Part shown: one piece after another, positions 46,248-54,575 of the stretch
How positions within the stretch are numbered: position 1 is the first letter of the stretch
Layout: every line of letters begins with the position of its first letter
From: Streptomyces phaeolivaceus
GTDB taxonomy: Bacteria > Actinomycetota > Actinomycetes > Streptomycetales > Streptomycetaceae
DNA: 64,000 bases
Assembly (NCBI RefSeq): GCF_009184865.1
Contig: NZ_CP045096.1
Span: 1,178,001-1,242,000 of the forward strand
Direction of reading: 5' to 3'
Program-made: the position numbers and the translations under genes
Notes under the pieces: generated by a model
Told to the model about the DNA's origin: nothing
The model's input: the letters and a program-made list of their open reading frames with translations, nothing else
Databases searched by the model: none

Positions 46248-46673
46248 ATGATCGACTTGCGTGTACGGGCCGCGACGCCCGACGACCTCGACGCCGTCCT
46301 CGCCTTCTGGAAGGTGGCCGCCGAGGGCACCAGCATCAGCGACGACCGTGCGGGCGTCGAGCGGCTGGTGGCCCGTGACCCCGAGACCCTGATCCTCGCC
46401 GAGCTGGACGGCGAACTGGTGGGCACGGTCATCGCCGGCTTCGACGGCTGGCGGTGCCATCTGTACCGGCTCGCGGTGCACCCCGAGCGGCGGCGCAGGG
46501 GCATCGGCTCGGCACTGCTCACCGCCGCCGAGGAGCGCTTCGTACGGCTCGGCGGGCGGCGCGGGGACGCGATGGTGCTCGTCCGCAACGAGACCGCCCA
46601 GCATGCGTGGCGGGCGGCCGGGTACGCGCCCGAGGAGAAGTGGCGCCGCTGGGTGAAGCCGCTCGGGGACTGA
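46248..46673 (+). CDS. GNAT-family N-acetyltransferase
   Basis: A 141-residue acetyltransferase. Motif A for acetyl-CoA binding is LAVHPERRRRGIGSALLTAAEE, and the following strand is DAMVLVRNETAQHAWRAAGYAP. Residues 1-60 form the variable substrate part. Substrate unknown. The stop codon overlaps a candidate promoter for the CNNM operon. Confidence 0.88.
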   Translation: MIDLRVRAATPDDLDAVLAFWKVAAEGTSISDDRAGVERLVARDPETLILAELDGELVGTVIAGFDGWRCHLYRLAVHPERRRRGIGSALLTAAEERFVRLGGRRGDAMVLVRNETAQHAWRAAGYAPEEKWRRWVKPLGD

Positions 46674-46850
46674 CGGTCCTTTGCCGGTCCTTTACCATGG
46701 GTGGACCCGTCAACCTCTACGGAAAGGTTGTGAGCGTCCGCCCATGGGCGAGCCTCCCAGTACCCGCCTCGGTACACCTCGTACCCGAGCCGGTGCACGA
46801 CATCGCGCGATCCTCCCGCCCCTGTCCGACCATGGGACGGAGGTGACCCG
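46670..46850 (+). promoter_or_regulatory. Promoter and structured 5' leader of the CNNM operon (candidate metal-sensing RNA)
   Basis: CTGACG (46670-46675), 17-bp spacer, TACCAT (46693-46698). From there to the ATG is about 150 nt rich in structure. CCATGGGTGGAC (46695-46706) pairs with GTCCGCCCATGG (46736-46747), allowing one G-U pair. Inside is AACCT/AGGTT. A further stem follows on CTCGGTAC and GTACCCGAG (about 46768-46790). The ribosome site GGAGG lies in CATGGGACGGAGGTG, and CATGGG here could compete with the first stem. Downstream genes are Mg2+/metal transporter relatives. I do not find the M-box or yybP-ykoY signatures. Confidence 0.5.
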
Positions 46851-48206
46851 ATGACAGAAGTGCTCCTCCTTCTGGTGGCGGTGCTGCTCTCGCTGATCTG
46901 TGGTGCCTTCGTCGCCGCCGAGTTCTCCCTGACGACGGTCGACCGGGGCCGGCTGGAGCGGGCCGTGGAGCGCGGCGAGCGGGGCGCCGCCGGCGCCCTC
47001 AAGGCCGTACGGAACCTGACGTTCCAGCTCTCCGGGGCCCAGCTCGGCATCACCGTCACCAACCTGGTGGTCGGCATGCTCGCCGAGCCGTCCATCGCCA
47101 AGCTGATCGCGGGCCCGCTGGAGGCGGTCGGCATCCCGGCCTCCGCGTCGAGTTCGGTGGCGCTGGTGATCGGTACGGCGCTGTCGACCGTCGTGCTGAT
47201 GGTGGTCGGCGAGCTGGTGCCCAAGAACTGGGCGATCTCCGCGCCGCTGCCGGTGGCGAAGAAGGTGGCCAATCCGCAGCGCTGGTTCAGCGCCGCGTTC
47301 CAGCCGTTCATCACCCACCTCAACAACACCGCCAACCGTCTCGTACGGCTCTTCGGCATCGAGCCCGCCGAGGAGCTGGCCTCCGCGCGCGGCCCGCAGG
47401 AGCTGGCGGCCCTCGCCCGGCACTCGGCCAAGGAGGGCGCCCTGGAGGCGGACACCGCCGAACTGTTCGTGCGCACCCTGAACCTGGCGGACCTGACCGC
47501 GGAGAACGTGATGACCCCGCGCGTCCAGGTCATCGCCCTGGACGCCCAGGCGACCTGCGAGGACGTGGCGAACGCGACCCGGGCCACCGGCCTGTCCCGC
47601 TTCCCCGTCTACCGGGGCAGCCTGGACTCGGTGGTCGGCACCGTGCACATCAAGGACGTGCTGGCCGTGCCCGCCGAGCGCCGGCTGCGCACCTCCGTCG
47701 CCGAACTGCTGCGCGAACCGCTCCTCGTCCCCGAGTCCCTGACCGTCGACCGGGTCCTCGACCGGCTCTCCGGCAAGCGCACGATGGCCGTCGTCATCGA
47801 CGAGTACGGCGGCACCGCCGGTGTCGTGACGCTGGAGGACATCGTCGAGGAGGTCGTCGGCGAGGTGCGGGACGAGCACGACCCGCACGAGACACCCGAC
47901 CTGGCACCCGTCGGCACCGACGAGGACGGCCGCGAGCTGTACTCGGCCGACGGCTCGGCCCGCACCGACCAGCTGGCCCGCGTCGGCCTGCGCGCGCCGC
48001 ACGGGCCGTACGAGACGCTCGCGGGTCTCGTCGCCACCGAGCTGGGGCGTATTCCGGCCGTCGGTGACACCGTCGAGGTCGTCGGCTGGCGGATGGACGT
48101 GGTGGACGCTGCCGGACGCCGGGCCGCACGCGTGCTGCTGCACGCGCCGACCGCGTCCGACGAGGAACAAGACGAGCACCGGACGCGCGAGGGAGAGACG
48201 CGATGA
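46851..48206 (+). CDS. CNNM/CorC-family transporter with CBS pair and CorC_HlyC domain
   Basis: A 451-residue membrane protein. The DUF21/CNNM domain (residues 1-190) has four hydrophobic segments, including EFSLTTVDRGRLERA and LGITVTNLVVGMLAEP. The linked CBS pair (about 205-340) contains VMTPRVQV and SRFPVYRGS. A C-terminal CorC_HlyC domain ends near 430. Relatives export Mg2+ or Co2+ (MpfA, YhdP, CorB). It is the first gene of a pair overlapping by 4 bp. An unusual structured leader precedes it. The ATG is 5 bp after GGAGG. Confidence 0.92.
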   Translation: MTEVLLLLVAVLLSLICGAFVAAEFSLTTVDRGRLERAVERGERGAAGALKAVRNLTFQLSGAQLGITVTNLVVGMLAEPSIAKLIAGPLEAVGIPASASSSVALVIGTALSTVVLMVVGELVPKNWAISAPLPVAKKVANPQRWFSAAFQPFITHLNNTANRLVRLFGIEPAEELASARGPQELAALARHSAKEGALEADTAELFVRTLNLADLTAENVMTPRVQVIALDAQATCEDVANATRATGLSRFPVYRGSLDSVVGTVHIKDVLAVPAERRLRTSVAELLREPLLVPESLTVDRVLDRLSGKRTMAVVIDEYGGTAGVVTLEDIVEEVVGEVRDEHDPHETPDLAPVGTDEDGRELYSADGSARTDQLARVGLRAPHGPYETLAGLVATELGRIPAVGDTVEVVGWRMDVVDAAGRRAARVLLHAPTASDEEQDEHRTREGETR

Positions 48207-49219
48207 CCGCCGTCCAACTGCTGATCGGTTTCGCGACGCTGGTCGTCAACGCCTTCTTCGTGGGCGCCGAGTTCGCGCTGATCTCGGTGCGCCGCAGCCA
48301 GATCGAGCCGTACGCCGAACAGGGCGACCGGCGGGCCCGCAGCGTGCTGTGGGGTCTGCAGCACGTGTCCGCGCTGATGGCCGCCGCACAGCTCGGCATC
48401 ACCCTGTGCACGCTGGTCCTCGGTGTGGTCGCGGAGCCCGCGATCGAACATCTGCTGGAGCCGGTGTTCCACGCGATGGGTGTACCGGAGGGCGCGGGGC
48501 ACGTGGTGTCCTTCGTGATCGCCCTGACCCTCGCCACCTATCTGCACATGCTGCTCGGCGAGATGGTGCCGAAGAACATCGCGCTCGCGGAGCCGGTGCG
48601 CAGCGCGCTGCTGCTCGGCCCGCCGCTGGTGACGCTGTCGCGCGGGCTGCGTCCGGTGATCTTCACGATCAACGCCTTCGCGAACACCCTGCTGAAGCTG
48701 ATGCGGATCGAGACGAAGGACGAGGTCACGGCGGCCTTCTCGGACACCGAACTCGCCCGTCTCGTCGCGGACTCCAGCGAGGCCGGACTCATCGACGACC
48801 GCGCGCAGGAGCGGCTGCGCGACGCGCTGGAGCTGGGCCGCAGGCCCGTGCGCGATGTGGTGCTCCCGCTGGAGCGGGTCGTGTACGCGGGGATGGGGGT
48901 CACCCCGGAGGAGCTGGAGGGACTGTCGGCCGAGTCCGGGTTCTCCCGCTTCCCCGTGGTCGACGAGGGGCGCCGGATCGTGGGCTATCTCCATGTGAAG
49001 GACGCACTCGACACGACGCCGCGCGATGTGCCGTTCTCCGTCCGGGACATGCGGTCCATCGCCCGGGTCCGGGAGACCACCCCGCTGGACGACGTGCTCA
49101 CCGCGATGCGCCGCAGCCGGACGCACCTGGCGGCCGTGCTGGGCGAGGACGGCCGACTGGCCGGGATCGTGACCATGGAGGACGTACTGCGGGAGCTGCT
49201 GGGTCAGCCCAGCGTGTGA
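48203..49219 (+). CDS. CNNM/CorC-family transporter lacking the CorC_HlyC domain
   Basis: A 338-residue paralogue of the preceding protein. The DUF21 domain has EFALISVRRSQIEPYA and LGITLCTLVLGVVAEP. The CBS pair has SRFPVVDEGRRIVGYLHVKDAL and VLGEDGRLAGIVTMEDVL. The frame ends right after the second CBS domain, so the C-terminal CorC_HlyC domain of its neighbour is missing. A start codon overlapping the previous stop (ATGA) implies equimolar expression, possibly as a heterodimer. Confidence 0.9.
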   Translation: MTAVQLLIGFATLVVNAFFVGAEFALISVRRSQIEPYAEQGDRRARSVLWGLQHVSALMAAAQLGITLCTLVLGVVAEPAIEHLLEPVFHAMGVPEGAGHVVSFVIALTLATYLHMLLGEMVPKNIALAEPVRSALLLGPPLVTLSRGLRPVIFTINAFANTLLKLMRIETKDEVTAAFSDTELARLVADSSEAGLIDDRAQERLRDALELGRRPVRDVVLPLERVVYAGMGVTPEELEGLSAESGFSRFPVVDEGRRIVGYLHVKDALDTTPRDVPFSVRDMRSIARVRETTPLDDVLTAMRRSRTHLAAVLGEDGRLAGIVTMEDVLRELLGQPSV

Positions 49220-49313
49220 CGAGGGCCGGCCCAGCGTGTGGCGAGGGTCAGGCGAGTGTGCGGGGAGGGTGACCGACCGCTGGGTATGTGCACGGGGTAC
49301 CATTTCTGTCGCC

Positions 49314-50111
49314 ATGCAGACGAATCCCAGCCACTCCGGCCCCACCTACTCCAGCCTCGTCACGGTCGGCGACTCCTTCACCGAGGGCATGTCCGACCTC
49401 CTCCCCGACGGCTCCTACCGGGGTTGGGCGGATCTCCTCGCGGGCCGCATGGCCGCACGGACGCCCGGCTTCCGGTACGCCAACCTCGCGGTGCGCGGCA
49501 AGCTGATCGGCCAGATCGTCGCCGAGCAGGTGGGGGTCGCGGCGGCGATGCGGGCGGATGTGATCACGCTGGTCGGCGGCCTCAACGACACGCTCCGGCC
49601 CAAGTGCGACATGGGCCGGGTGCGCGGTCTGCTGGAGGAGGCGGTGGAGCGCCTCGCGCCCTCCTGCAAGCAGCTCGTGCTGATGCGCAGCCCCGGCCGT
49701 CAGGGCCCGGTCCTGGAGCGGTTCCGGCCGCGCATGGAGGAGCTGTTCGACTGCATCGACGAGCTGGCCGCCCGGCACGGCGCCCTCGTCGTCGACCTGT
49801 ACGGCGCGCCGTCGCTGGCCGACCCCCGGATGTGGGACGTGGACCGGCTGCACCTGACGGCCGAGGGGCACCGCCGGGTCGCCGAGGCGGTCTGGCAGGC
49901 GCTCGGCCAGGAGGCGGAGGACCCGGAGTGGCGCACGCCGATGCCTGTCACTCCGCCGCCCGGCTGGACCGCCCGCCAGGTGGCCCACGCCCGGTTCGCC
50001 CGCCAGTATCTGCTGCCGTGGATAGGCCGCCGCCTCACCGGCCGCTCCTCGGGCGACGGCCTGCCGGCCAAGCGACCCGAGTTGCTGCCGTACGAGGGCC
50101 CGCTAGCGTAA
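49314..50111 (+). CDS. SGNH/GDSL-family hydrolase
   Basis: A 265-residue esterase-fold protein. Block I is VTVGDSFTEGMSD with the nucleophile Ser, block II is in NLAVRGKLIGQ, block III is GGLND, and block V is DRLHLTAEGH with the catalytic Asp/His. No signal peptide is seen, so it acts in the cytoplasm. The ATG at 49314 starts the homologous region (MQTNPSHSGPTYSSLVTVGD). The upstream in-frame extension is not family-like. Substrate unknown; the family covers acyl esters, including sugar acetates. Confidence 0.88.
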   Translation: MQTNPSHSGPTYSSLVTVGDSFTEGMSDLLPDGSYRGWADLLAGRMAARTPGFRYANLAVRGKLIGQIVAEQVGVAAAMRADVITLVGGLNDTLRPKCDMGRVRGLLEEAVERLAPSCKQLVLMRSPGRQGPVLERFRPRMEELFDCIDELAARHGALVVDLYGAPSLADPRMWDVDRLHLTAEGHRRVAEAVWQALGQEAEDPEWRTPMPVTPPPGWTARQVAHARFARQYLLPWIGRRLTGRSSGDGLPAKRPELLPYEGPLA

Positions 50112-50142
50112 GGAACCGCCGTACCCGCACCGGGAGGCCCAC

Positions 50143-50493
50143 GTGTCCACGACAGTGATCAACCTCAAGGGCCGTATCCGCGACTTCGGCCCCCGGCTGG
50201 AATTCGCCCCCGGCGACCTCGTGTACATCGGCCGCCGCTGGACCATGGGCCACTGGGACCTGCCGCGGCACCCGCTCTTCAACCCGTTCCAGTACGACAC
50301 CGAGAAGAAGAAGCGCGACGGGACCCGGGCCGAGGTGATGGCGAAGTACCGCGAGTACCTGACCTCCGACCCCGACCTCATGGCCCTCGTACCGCAACTG
50401 CGCGGCAAGACCCTGGCCTGCTGGTGCGCACCGGAGCCGTGCCACGGCGACATCCTGGCGGAGCTGGCGGACGCCCCGGACCGGCCCTCGTAG
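50143..50493 (+). CDS. DUF4326-family protein
   Basis: A 116-residue protein with the DUF4326 hallmark C-terminal LACWCAPEPCHGDILAELA and an N-terminal VYIGRR strand. Two Cys plus His in CWCAPEPCHGD look like a metal or redox site. The function is unknown; the family occurs in phages and bacteria. The start is GTG after GGGAGG. It lies 31 bp after the hydrolase stop and probably shares its transcript. Confidence 0.8.
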   Translation: MSTTVINLKGRIRDFGPRLEFAPGDLVYIGRRWTMGHWDLPRHPLFNPFQYDTEKKKRDGTRAEVMAKYREYLTSDPDLMALVPQLRGKTLACWCAPEPCHGDILAELADAPDRPS

Positions 50494-50538
50494 GTTCCTC
50501 CGAAGAGACCCTCGGCGCTCACCTGCGCGAATCGCCAG

Positions 50539-50552
50539 TAGAATCCGTACAC
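50539..50552 (+). promoter_or_regulatory. Candidate leaderless promoter of purB
   Basis: TAGAAT (50539-50544) ends 8 nt before the GTG start of purB, and no ribosome site is present. This spacing places transcription start at or next to the start codon. No good -35 is visible. Confidence 0.55.
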
Positions 50553-51995
50553 GTGACTTCTGCGCCAGCCAAGCCCCGCATCCCGAACGTCCTCGCCGGA
50601 CGTTACGCCTCCGCCCAGCTCGCCACGCTCTGGTCGCCCGAGCAGAAGGTGAGGCTGGAGCGGCAGCTCTGGCTGGCCGTGCTGCGGGCCCAGAAGGATC
50701 TCGGGATCGAGGTGCCGGACGAGGCGCTCGCCGACTACGAGCGGGTCCTCGACACCGTCGACCTGGCCTCCATCGCCGAGCGCGAGAAGGTCACGCGGCA
50801 CGATGTGAAGGCGCGGATCGAGGAGTTCAACGACCTCGCCGGGCATGAGCACGTGCACAAGGGCATGACCTCCCGCGACCTCACCGAGAACGTGGAGCAG
50901 CTGCAGATCCGGCTCTCCCTGGAGCTGGTCCGCGACCGGACGGTGGCCGTCCTGGCGCGCCTCGGCAAGCTGGCCGGTGAGTACGGCGAGCTGGTCATGG
51001 CGGGCCGCTCGCACAACGTGGCCGCGCAGGCCACCACCCTCGGCAAGCGCTTCGCCACGGCCGCCGACGAGCTGCTGGTGGCGTACGGCCGGGTCGAGGA
51101 GCTGCTCGGCCGGTACCCGCTGCGCGGTATCAAGGGCCCGGTGGGCACGGCCCAGGACATGCTGGATCTGCTGGGCGGGGACGCCGCCAGGCTGGCGGAG
51201 CTGGAGGACCGGATCGCCGGACACCTCGGCTTCGCACAGGCGTTCACCTCGGTCGGCCAGGTCTACCCACGCTCGCTGGACTACGAGGTCGTCACGGCCC
51301 TCGTCCAGCTGGCGGCGGCGCCCTCCTCCATCGCGAAGACGATCCGGCTGATGGCCGGGCACGAGCTGGTGACCGAGGGCTTCAAGCCGGGTCAGGTCGG
51401 TTCGTCCGCGATGCCGCACAAGATGAACACGCGGTCGTGCGAGCGCGTCAACGGCCTCATGGTCATCCTGCGCGGGTACGCGTCGATGACCGGCGAGCTG
51501 GCCGGCGACCAGTGGAACGAGGGCGATGTGTCGTGCTCGGTGGTGCGCCGGGTCGCGCTGCCGGACGCGTTCTTCGCGCTGGACGGTCTGTTGGAGACCT
51601 TCCTGACCGTGCTCGACGAGTTCGGCGCGTTCCCGGCCGTCGTCGCGCGTGAGCTGGACCGGTACCTCCCCTTCCTGGCCACGACCAAGGTGCTGATGGG
51701 CGCGGTGCGCGCGGGTGTCGGCCGTGAGGTCGCGCACGAGGCCATCAAGGAGCACGCCGTCGCCTCCGCGCTCGCCATGCGCGAGCAGGGCGCCGAGCGC
51801 AACGAACTCCTCGACAAGCTCGCCGCCGACGACCGCATCCCCCTGGACCGTGACCGGCTGGACGCCCTCATGGCCGACAAGCTCTCCTTCACGGGCGCCG
51901 CCGCCGACCAGGTCGCCGTGGTCGTCGCGCGGATCGAGGAGATCGTGAAGCAGCGCCCGGAGGCCGCCGGCTACACGCCGGGAGCGATCCTCTGA
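50553..51995 (+). CDS. purB: Adenylosuccinate lyase
   Basis: A 480-residue member of the fumarase/aspartase superfamily. It catalyses two steps of purine synthesis: SAICAR to AICAR, and adenylosuccinate to AMP. The superfamily signature GSSAMPHKMNTRSCERV lies near residue 286. The catalytic His is in GRSHNVAAQATTLGKR, and TSRDLTENVEQ is the other conserved block. The GTG 50553 start (VTSAPAKPRIPNVLAGRYAS) matches the usual N terminus. The stop overlaps the presumed CTG start of the next gene. Confidence 0.96.
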   Translation: MTSAPAKPRIPNVLAGRYASAQLATLWSPEQKVRLERQLWLAVLRAQKDLGIEVPDEALADYERVLDTVDLASIAEREKVTRHDVKARIEEFNDLAGHEHVHKGMTSRDLTENVEQLQIRLSLELVRDRTVAVLARLGKLAGEYGELVMAGRSHNVAAQATTLGKRFATAADELLVAYGRVEELLGRYPLRGIKGPVGTAQDMLDLLGGDAARLAELEDRIAGHLGFAQAFTSVGQVYPRSLDYEVVTALVQLAAAPSSIAKTIRLMAGHELVTEGFKPGQVGSSAMPHKMNTRSCERVNGLMVILRGYASMTGELAGDQWNEGDVSCSVVRRVALPDAFFALDGLLETFLTVLDEFGAFPAVVARELDRYLPFLATTKVLMGAVRAGVGREVAHEAIKEHAVASALAMREQGAERNELLDKLAADDRIPLDRDRLDALMADKLSFTGAAADQVAVVVARIEEIVKQRPEAAGYTPGAIL

Positions 51996-52537
51996 CCCGC
52001 TGGACCCGGGCCGAACTGGAGGCCGCCCGCGACCGGCTGGTGCCGGATGTCACCGCGGACGGCCTCCGGGTTCTTTTCTGCGGCATCAACCCGGGGCTGA
52101 TGACGGCCGTCTCCGGCCACCACTTCGCCCGGCACGGCAACCGCTTCTGGCCCGTCCTGCATCTGTCCGGCTTCACGCCCCGGCTCCTCAAGCCGTCCGA
52201 GCAGGGCGAGTTGCCGTCGTACGGGCTCGGCATCACCAATGTCGTCGCCCGCGCCACGGCACGCGCCGACGAGCTGACGCCGGAGGAGTACGTCGAGGGC
52301 GGGCGGCTGCTGACCGCCAAGGTGGAGCGACTCCGGCCGCGCTGGCTCGCGGTGGTCGGCGTGACCGCGTACCGGGCCGCGTTCGGCGAGCGCAAGGCCG
52401 CGGTCGGGCCGCAGGAGCGGACGATCGGGGACGCGCGCGTGTGGGTGCTGCCCAACCCCAGCGGGCTGAACGCGCACTGGACGGCGGCGGCCATGGCGGA
52501 GGAGTTCGGACGGCTGCGGGTGGCGGCGGACGCCTGA
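51992..52537 (+). CDS. mug: Mug-type G/U mismatch-specific DNA glycosylase
   Basis: A uracil-DNA-glycosylase superfamily protein of about 181 residues. The active-site motif GINPGL (with Asn) is in VLFCGINPGLMTAVSGHHFARHGNRFW, and NPSGLNAHW is the second motif. It excises U or thymine-type lesions mispaired with G. The homologous N-terminal helix TRWTRAELEAARDRLVPDV lies upstream of the first standard start (GTG 52040). A CTG at 51992 overlaps the purB TGA by 3 bases and has GGGAG 7 nt upstream, so translation probably begins at CTG. If it starts at 52040 the product is 165 residues. Confidence 0.87.
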   Translation: MTRWTRAELEAARDRLVPDVTADGLRVLFCGINPGLMTAVSGHHFARHGNRFWPVLHLSGFTPRLLKPSEQGELPSYGLGITNVVARATARADELTPEEYVEGGRLLTAKVERLRPRWLAVVGVTAYRAAFGERKAAVGPQERTIGDARVWVLPNPSGLNAHWTAAAMAEEFGRLRVAADA

Positions 52538-52566
52538 CGGGCCGGCGCGGCGCCCCGCCCCGCTGG

Positions 52567-53010
52567 TCAGGGTGGGTCGATCTCCGTTATCAGCGCGACG
52601 AGTTGGTACGGCAGCTCCTTGTCCCACTGGGAGACGCCGAGCGCCACCCAGCGGCCGTGGCCGTCGGCCCGCCACAGGTGTACGTCGGGGACGTGGGAGC
52701 TGAGCGGTCCCCAGGGCTCGGGTATGTCCTCACCGTCCGTCGAACGGTCGAGCACGCTCCGGAGGCTGAACACATCGGGGGCACCCCACCGCGCGGCGAG
52801 CCGCTCCGACAGTGCGTCCCGCTCCGCCTCGTACTGCTCCTCGGCCTCCTCCCGCCGCGTTCCGTCGTCCTCCCAGAAGTCCGTGCTCGTCTCTAACTCG
52901 GCCATGTGCCAGCCCGGTCCGGCCGTGCCGGCGTCCGAGCGGCCGGGCTCCGCAGGGAAGTCCTCGGAGCACAGCCGCTCGATGACGGCGAGATGCTGCG
53001 TGATGCTCAT
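52567..53010 (-). CDS. Hypothetical protein (147 aa)
   Basis: A 147-residue acidic soluble protein beginning MSITQHLAVIERLCSEDF. It has a charged middle helix rich in Glu/Arg (DDGTRREEAEEQYEAERDAL) and a C-terminal beta-rich part (HVPDVHLWRADGHGRWVALGV). No recognised domain. The C-terminal half looks like an immunity/SMI1-type or Streptomyces-conserved hypothetical protein, but I cannot name it. It is convergent with the glycosylase gene and has a weak ribosome site. Confidence 0.65.
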   Translation of the reverse strand: MSITQHLAVIERLCSEDFPAEPGRSDAGTAGPGWHMAELETSTDFWEDDGTRREEAEEQYEAERDALSERLAARWGAPDVFSLRSVLDRSTDGEDIPEPWGPLSSHVPDVHLWRADGHGRWVALGVSQWDKELPYQLVALITEIDPP

Positions 53011-53175
53011 GAGGTCCAGTAAAGCGGGCACCACTGACAATTGGCACGGCGTCAGGAGGCCGGGGCCGCCCCATCCGCCCCGGCGGACGCCGCGGATGGG
53101 GCGGTCGTGAGCCCGGCGGGCCGCTGACCCGCGGTAGGAGCCGGCGGGAATCCCGAGGATCGGCGGCGGGCAGGG

Positions 53176-53223
53176 TTCCGCAGGTCGCGGGCGCCCGGAT
53201 TCCGCAGGTCGGGGGCGCCAGGC
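53176..53223. repeat. 24-bp tandem repeat, two copies
   Basis: Two adjacent 24-bp copies (53176-53199 and 53200-53223) share TTCCGCAGGTCGSGGGCGCC. They lie in the 279-bp intergenic region between the hypothetical gene and the ROK regulator. Confidence 0.7.
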
Positions 53224-53289
53224 ACTCGCCGGGGTCCGTCGTGGCGGGTACCATCCGGCGGACATGGGCGCGAGCTGGGAGGACAGGCG

Positions 53290-54447
53290 TTGGGGCGACT
53301 GACCGGCGGGGATCCCTCTCTGCTTCGAAGAATCAACTCGGCCGTGGTGCTGCACGCGCTGCGGGCCACGGACCACGCGACCCTCACCGAGATCACCAGG
53401 GTCACCGGGCTGTCCCGGCCCACGGTCGAGGGCGTCGTCGAGGGGTTGGTCGAGGCCGGTCTGGTGGTCGAGCGGGCCGCCGAGGAGGGCGCCGCCCGAC
53501 GGCAGGGGCGCCCGGCGCGGCACTACCGGTTCCGGGCCGAGGCGGGCCATCTGCTGGGGCTGGACGTGGGCTCGCACCAGGTGACCGCGCTGCTCGCGGA
53601 CCTCGACGGGCGGGTGCTGGGCTCGCTGTCCAAGGACGTCTCCGAGTCGGCGTCGGCGGACGACCGGCTGGAGCGGCTGCGCTCCACCGTCGCCGAGCTG
53701 CTCCGCAGGTCGGGCGTCTCCCGGGGCTCGCTGCGGGCGGTCGGCGTGGGCAGTCCGGGGGTCATCGAGGCCGACGGTGCCGTACGGCTGTGCGCGGCCC
53801 TGCCACAGTGGACGGGCCTGAATCTGGGTGAGCGGCTGAGCCGTTCCTTCAAGTGCGCCGTCCTGGTCGAGAACGACGCCAACGCCGCCGCCGTCGCCGA
53901 GCACTGGAAGGGCGCCGCCGCCGAGTCGGACGATGTGGTGTTCGTGCTGGCGGGGCTGAGCCCGGGCGCCGGTTCGCTGATCGGCGGGCGGCTGCACCGG
54001 GGGTACGGGGGCGCGGCCGGTGAGATCGGCGCGCTGCATCTGCTGGGCCGCGAGGCCACCCCGGAGGCGCTGCTGTCGACCACGGACGAGCCGCTGCATC
54101 CGCTGGACGAGCAGGCCGTCGCCGAGGTCTTCAAGCACGCGCGCGAGGGCGACGAACGGGCCCGTGAGGCCGTCGACCGCTTCATACAGCGGCTCGTCCA
54201 CGACGTGACGGCCCTCGTCCTCGCCCTCGACCCCGAACTCGTCGTCGTCGGCGGCTGGGCGACCGGCATCGACGACGTCCTCGACCCCCTCCGCCACGAA
54301 CTGGCCCGCTACTGCCTCCGCCCGCCCCGCGTCGCCCTCTCCCGGCTGGGCGAGGCGGCCGTCGCCATGGGCGCGCTCCGGCTGGCCCTGGACCATGTCG
54401 AGGAACAGCTGTTCGCGGTGGAGGGCACGGTCACGGCACGCCGCTGA
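53290..54447 (+). CDS. ROK-family transcriptional regulator
   Basis: A 385-residue protein. The N-terminal winged helix (about residues 8-75) contains LTEITRVTGLSRPTVEGVVEGL. The sugar-kinase-like ROK domain follows, with GLDVGSHQVTALLADL, GVGSPGV, VENDANAAAVAE and the AGEIGALHLLG segment. The usual zinc-binding CxCGxxGC after AGEIG is absent. A catalytic Asp (ENDAN) is present, but ATP-loop features are weak, so it acts as a regulator rather than a sugar kinase. TTG start with GGGAGG. No sugar transporter is adjacent. Confidence 0.88.
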   Translation: MGRLTGGDPSLLRRINSAVVLHALRATDHATLTEITRVTGLSRPTVEGVVEGLVEAGLVVERAAEEGAARRQGRPARHYRFRAEAGHLLGLDVGSHQVTALLADLDGRVLGSLSKDVSESASADDRLERLRSTVAELLRRSGVSRGSLRAVGVGSPGVIEADGAVRLCAALPQWTGLNLGERLSRSFKCAVLVENDANAAAVAEHWKGAAAESDDVVFVLAGLSPGAGSLIGGRLHRGYGGAAGEIGALHLLGREATPEALLSTTDEPLHPLDEQAVAEVFKHAREGDERAREAVDRFIQRLVHDVTALVLALDPELVVVGGWATGIDDVLDPLRHELARYCLRPPRVALSRLGEAAVAMGALRLALDHVEEQLFAVEGTVTARR

Positions 54448-54516
54448 CCGACACCGCGTACGGGTGCGGGTACTGGTACGCCGCGCCCCTCGGATGTCCG
54501 AGTGCGCGTACGAGAA

Positions 54517-54546
54517 CGCCGCGCTCCGGATGTCCGGAGCGCGGCG
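54517..54546. terminator. Bidirectional hairpin terminator
   Basis: Perfect 14-bp arms CGCCGCGCTCCGGA and TCCGGAGCGCGGCG around a TG loop, between the convergent ROK and GntR genes. A smaller related hairpin, CTCGGATGTCCGAG, lies just before it at 54489-54502. Confidence 0.85.
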
Positions 54547-54575
54547 GGTGCGGCTCGAAGGGGGCGTGCGGCTCG

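Noticed and set aside
46695..46850. M-box (ykoK) or yybP-ykoY riboswitch upstream of the CNNM genes.
   Set aside because: The conserved GGTGAGGCTCCT and CAATGGGT blocks of the M-box and the GGGGAGTA block of yybP-ykoY are not present in order, so I list it only as an unassigned structured leader.
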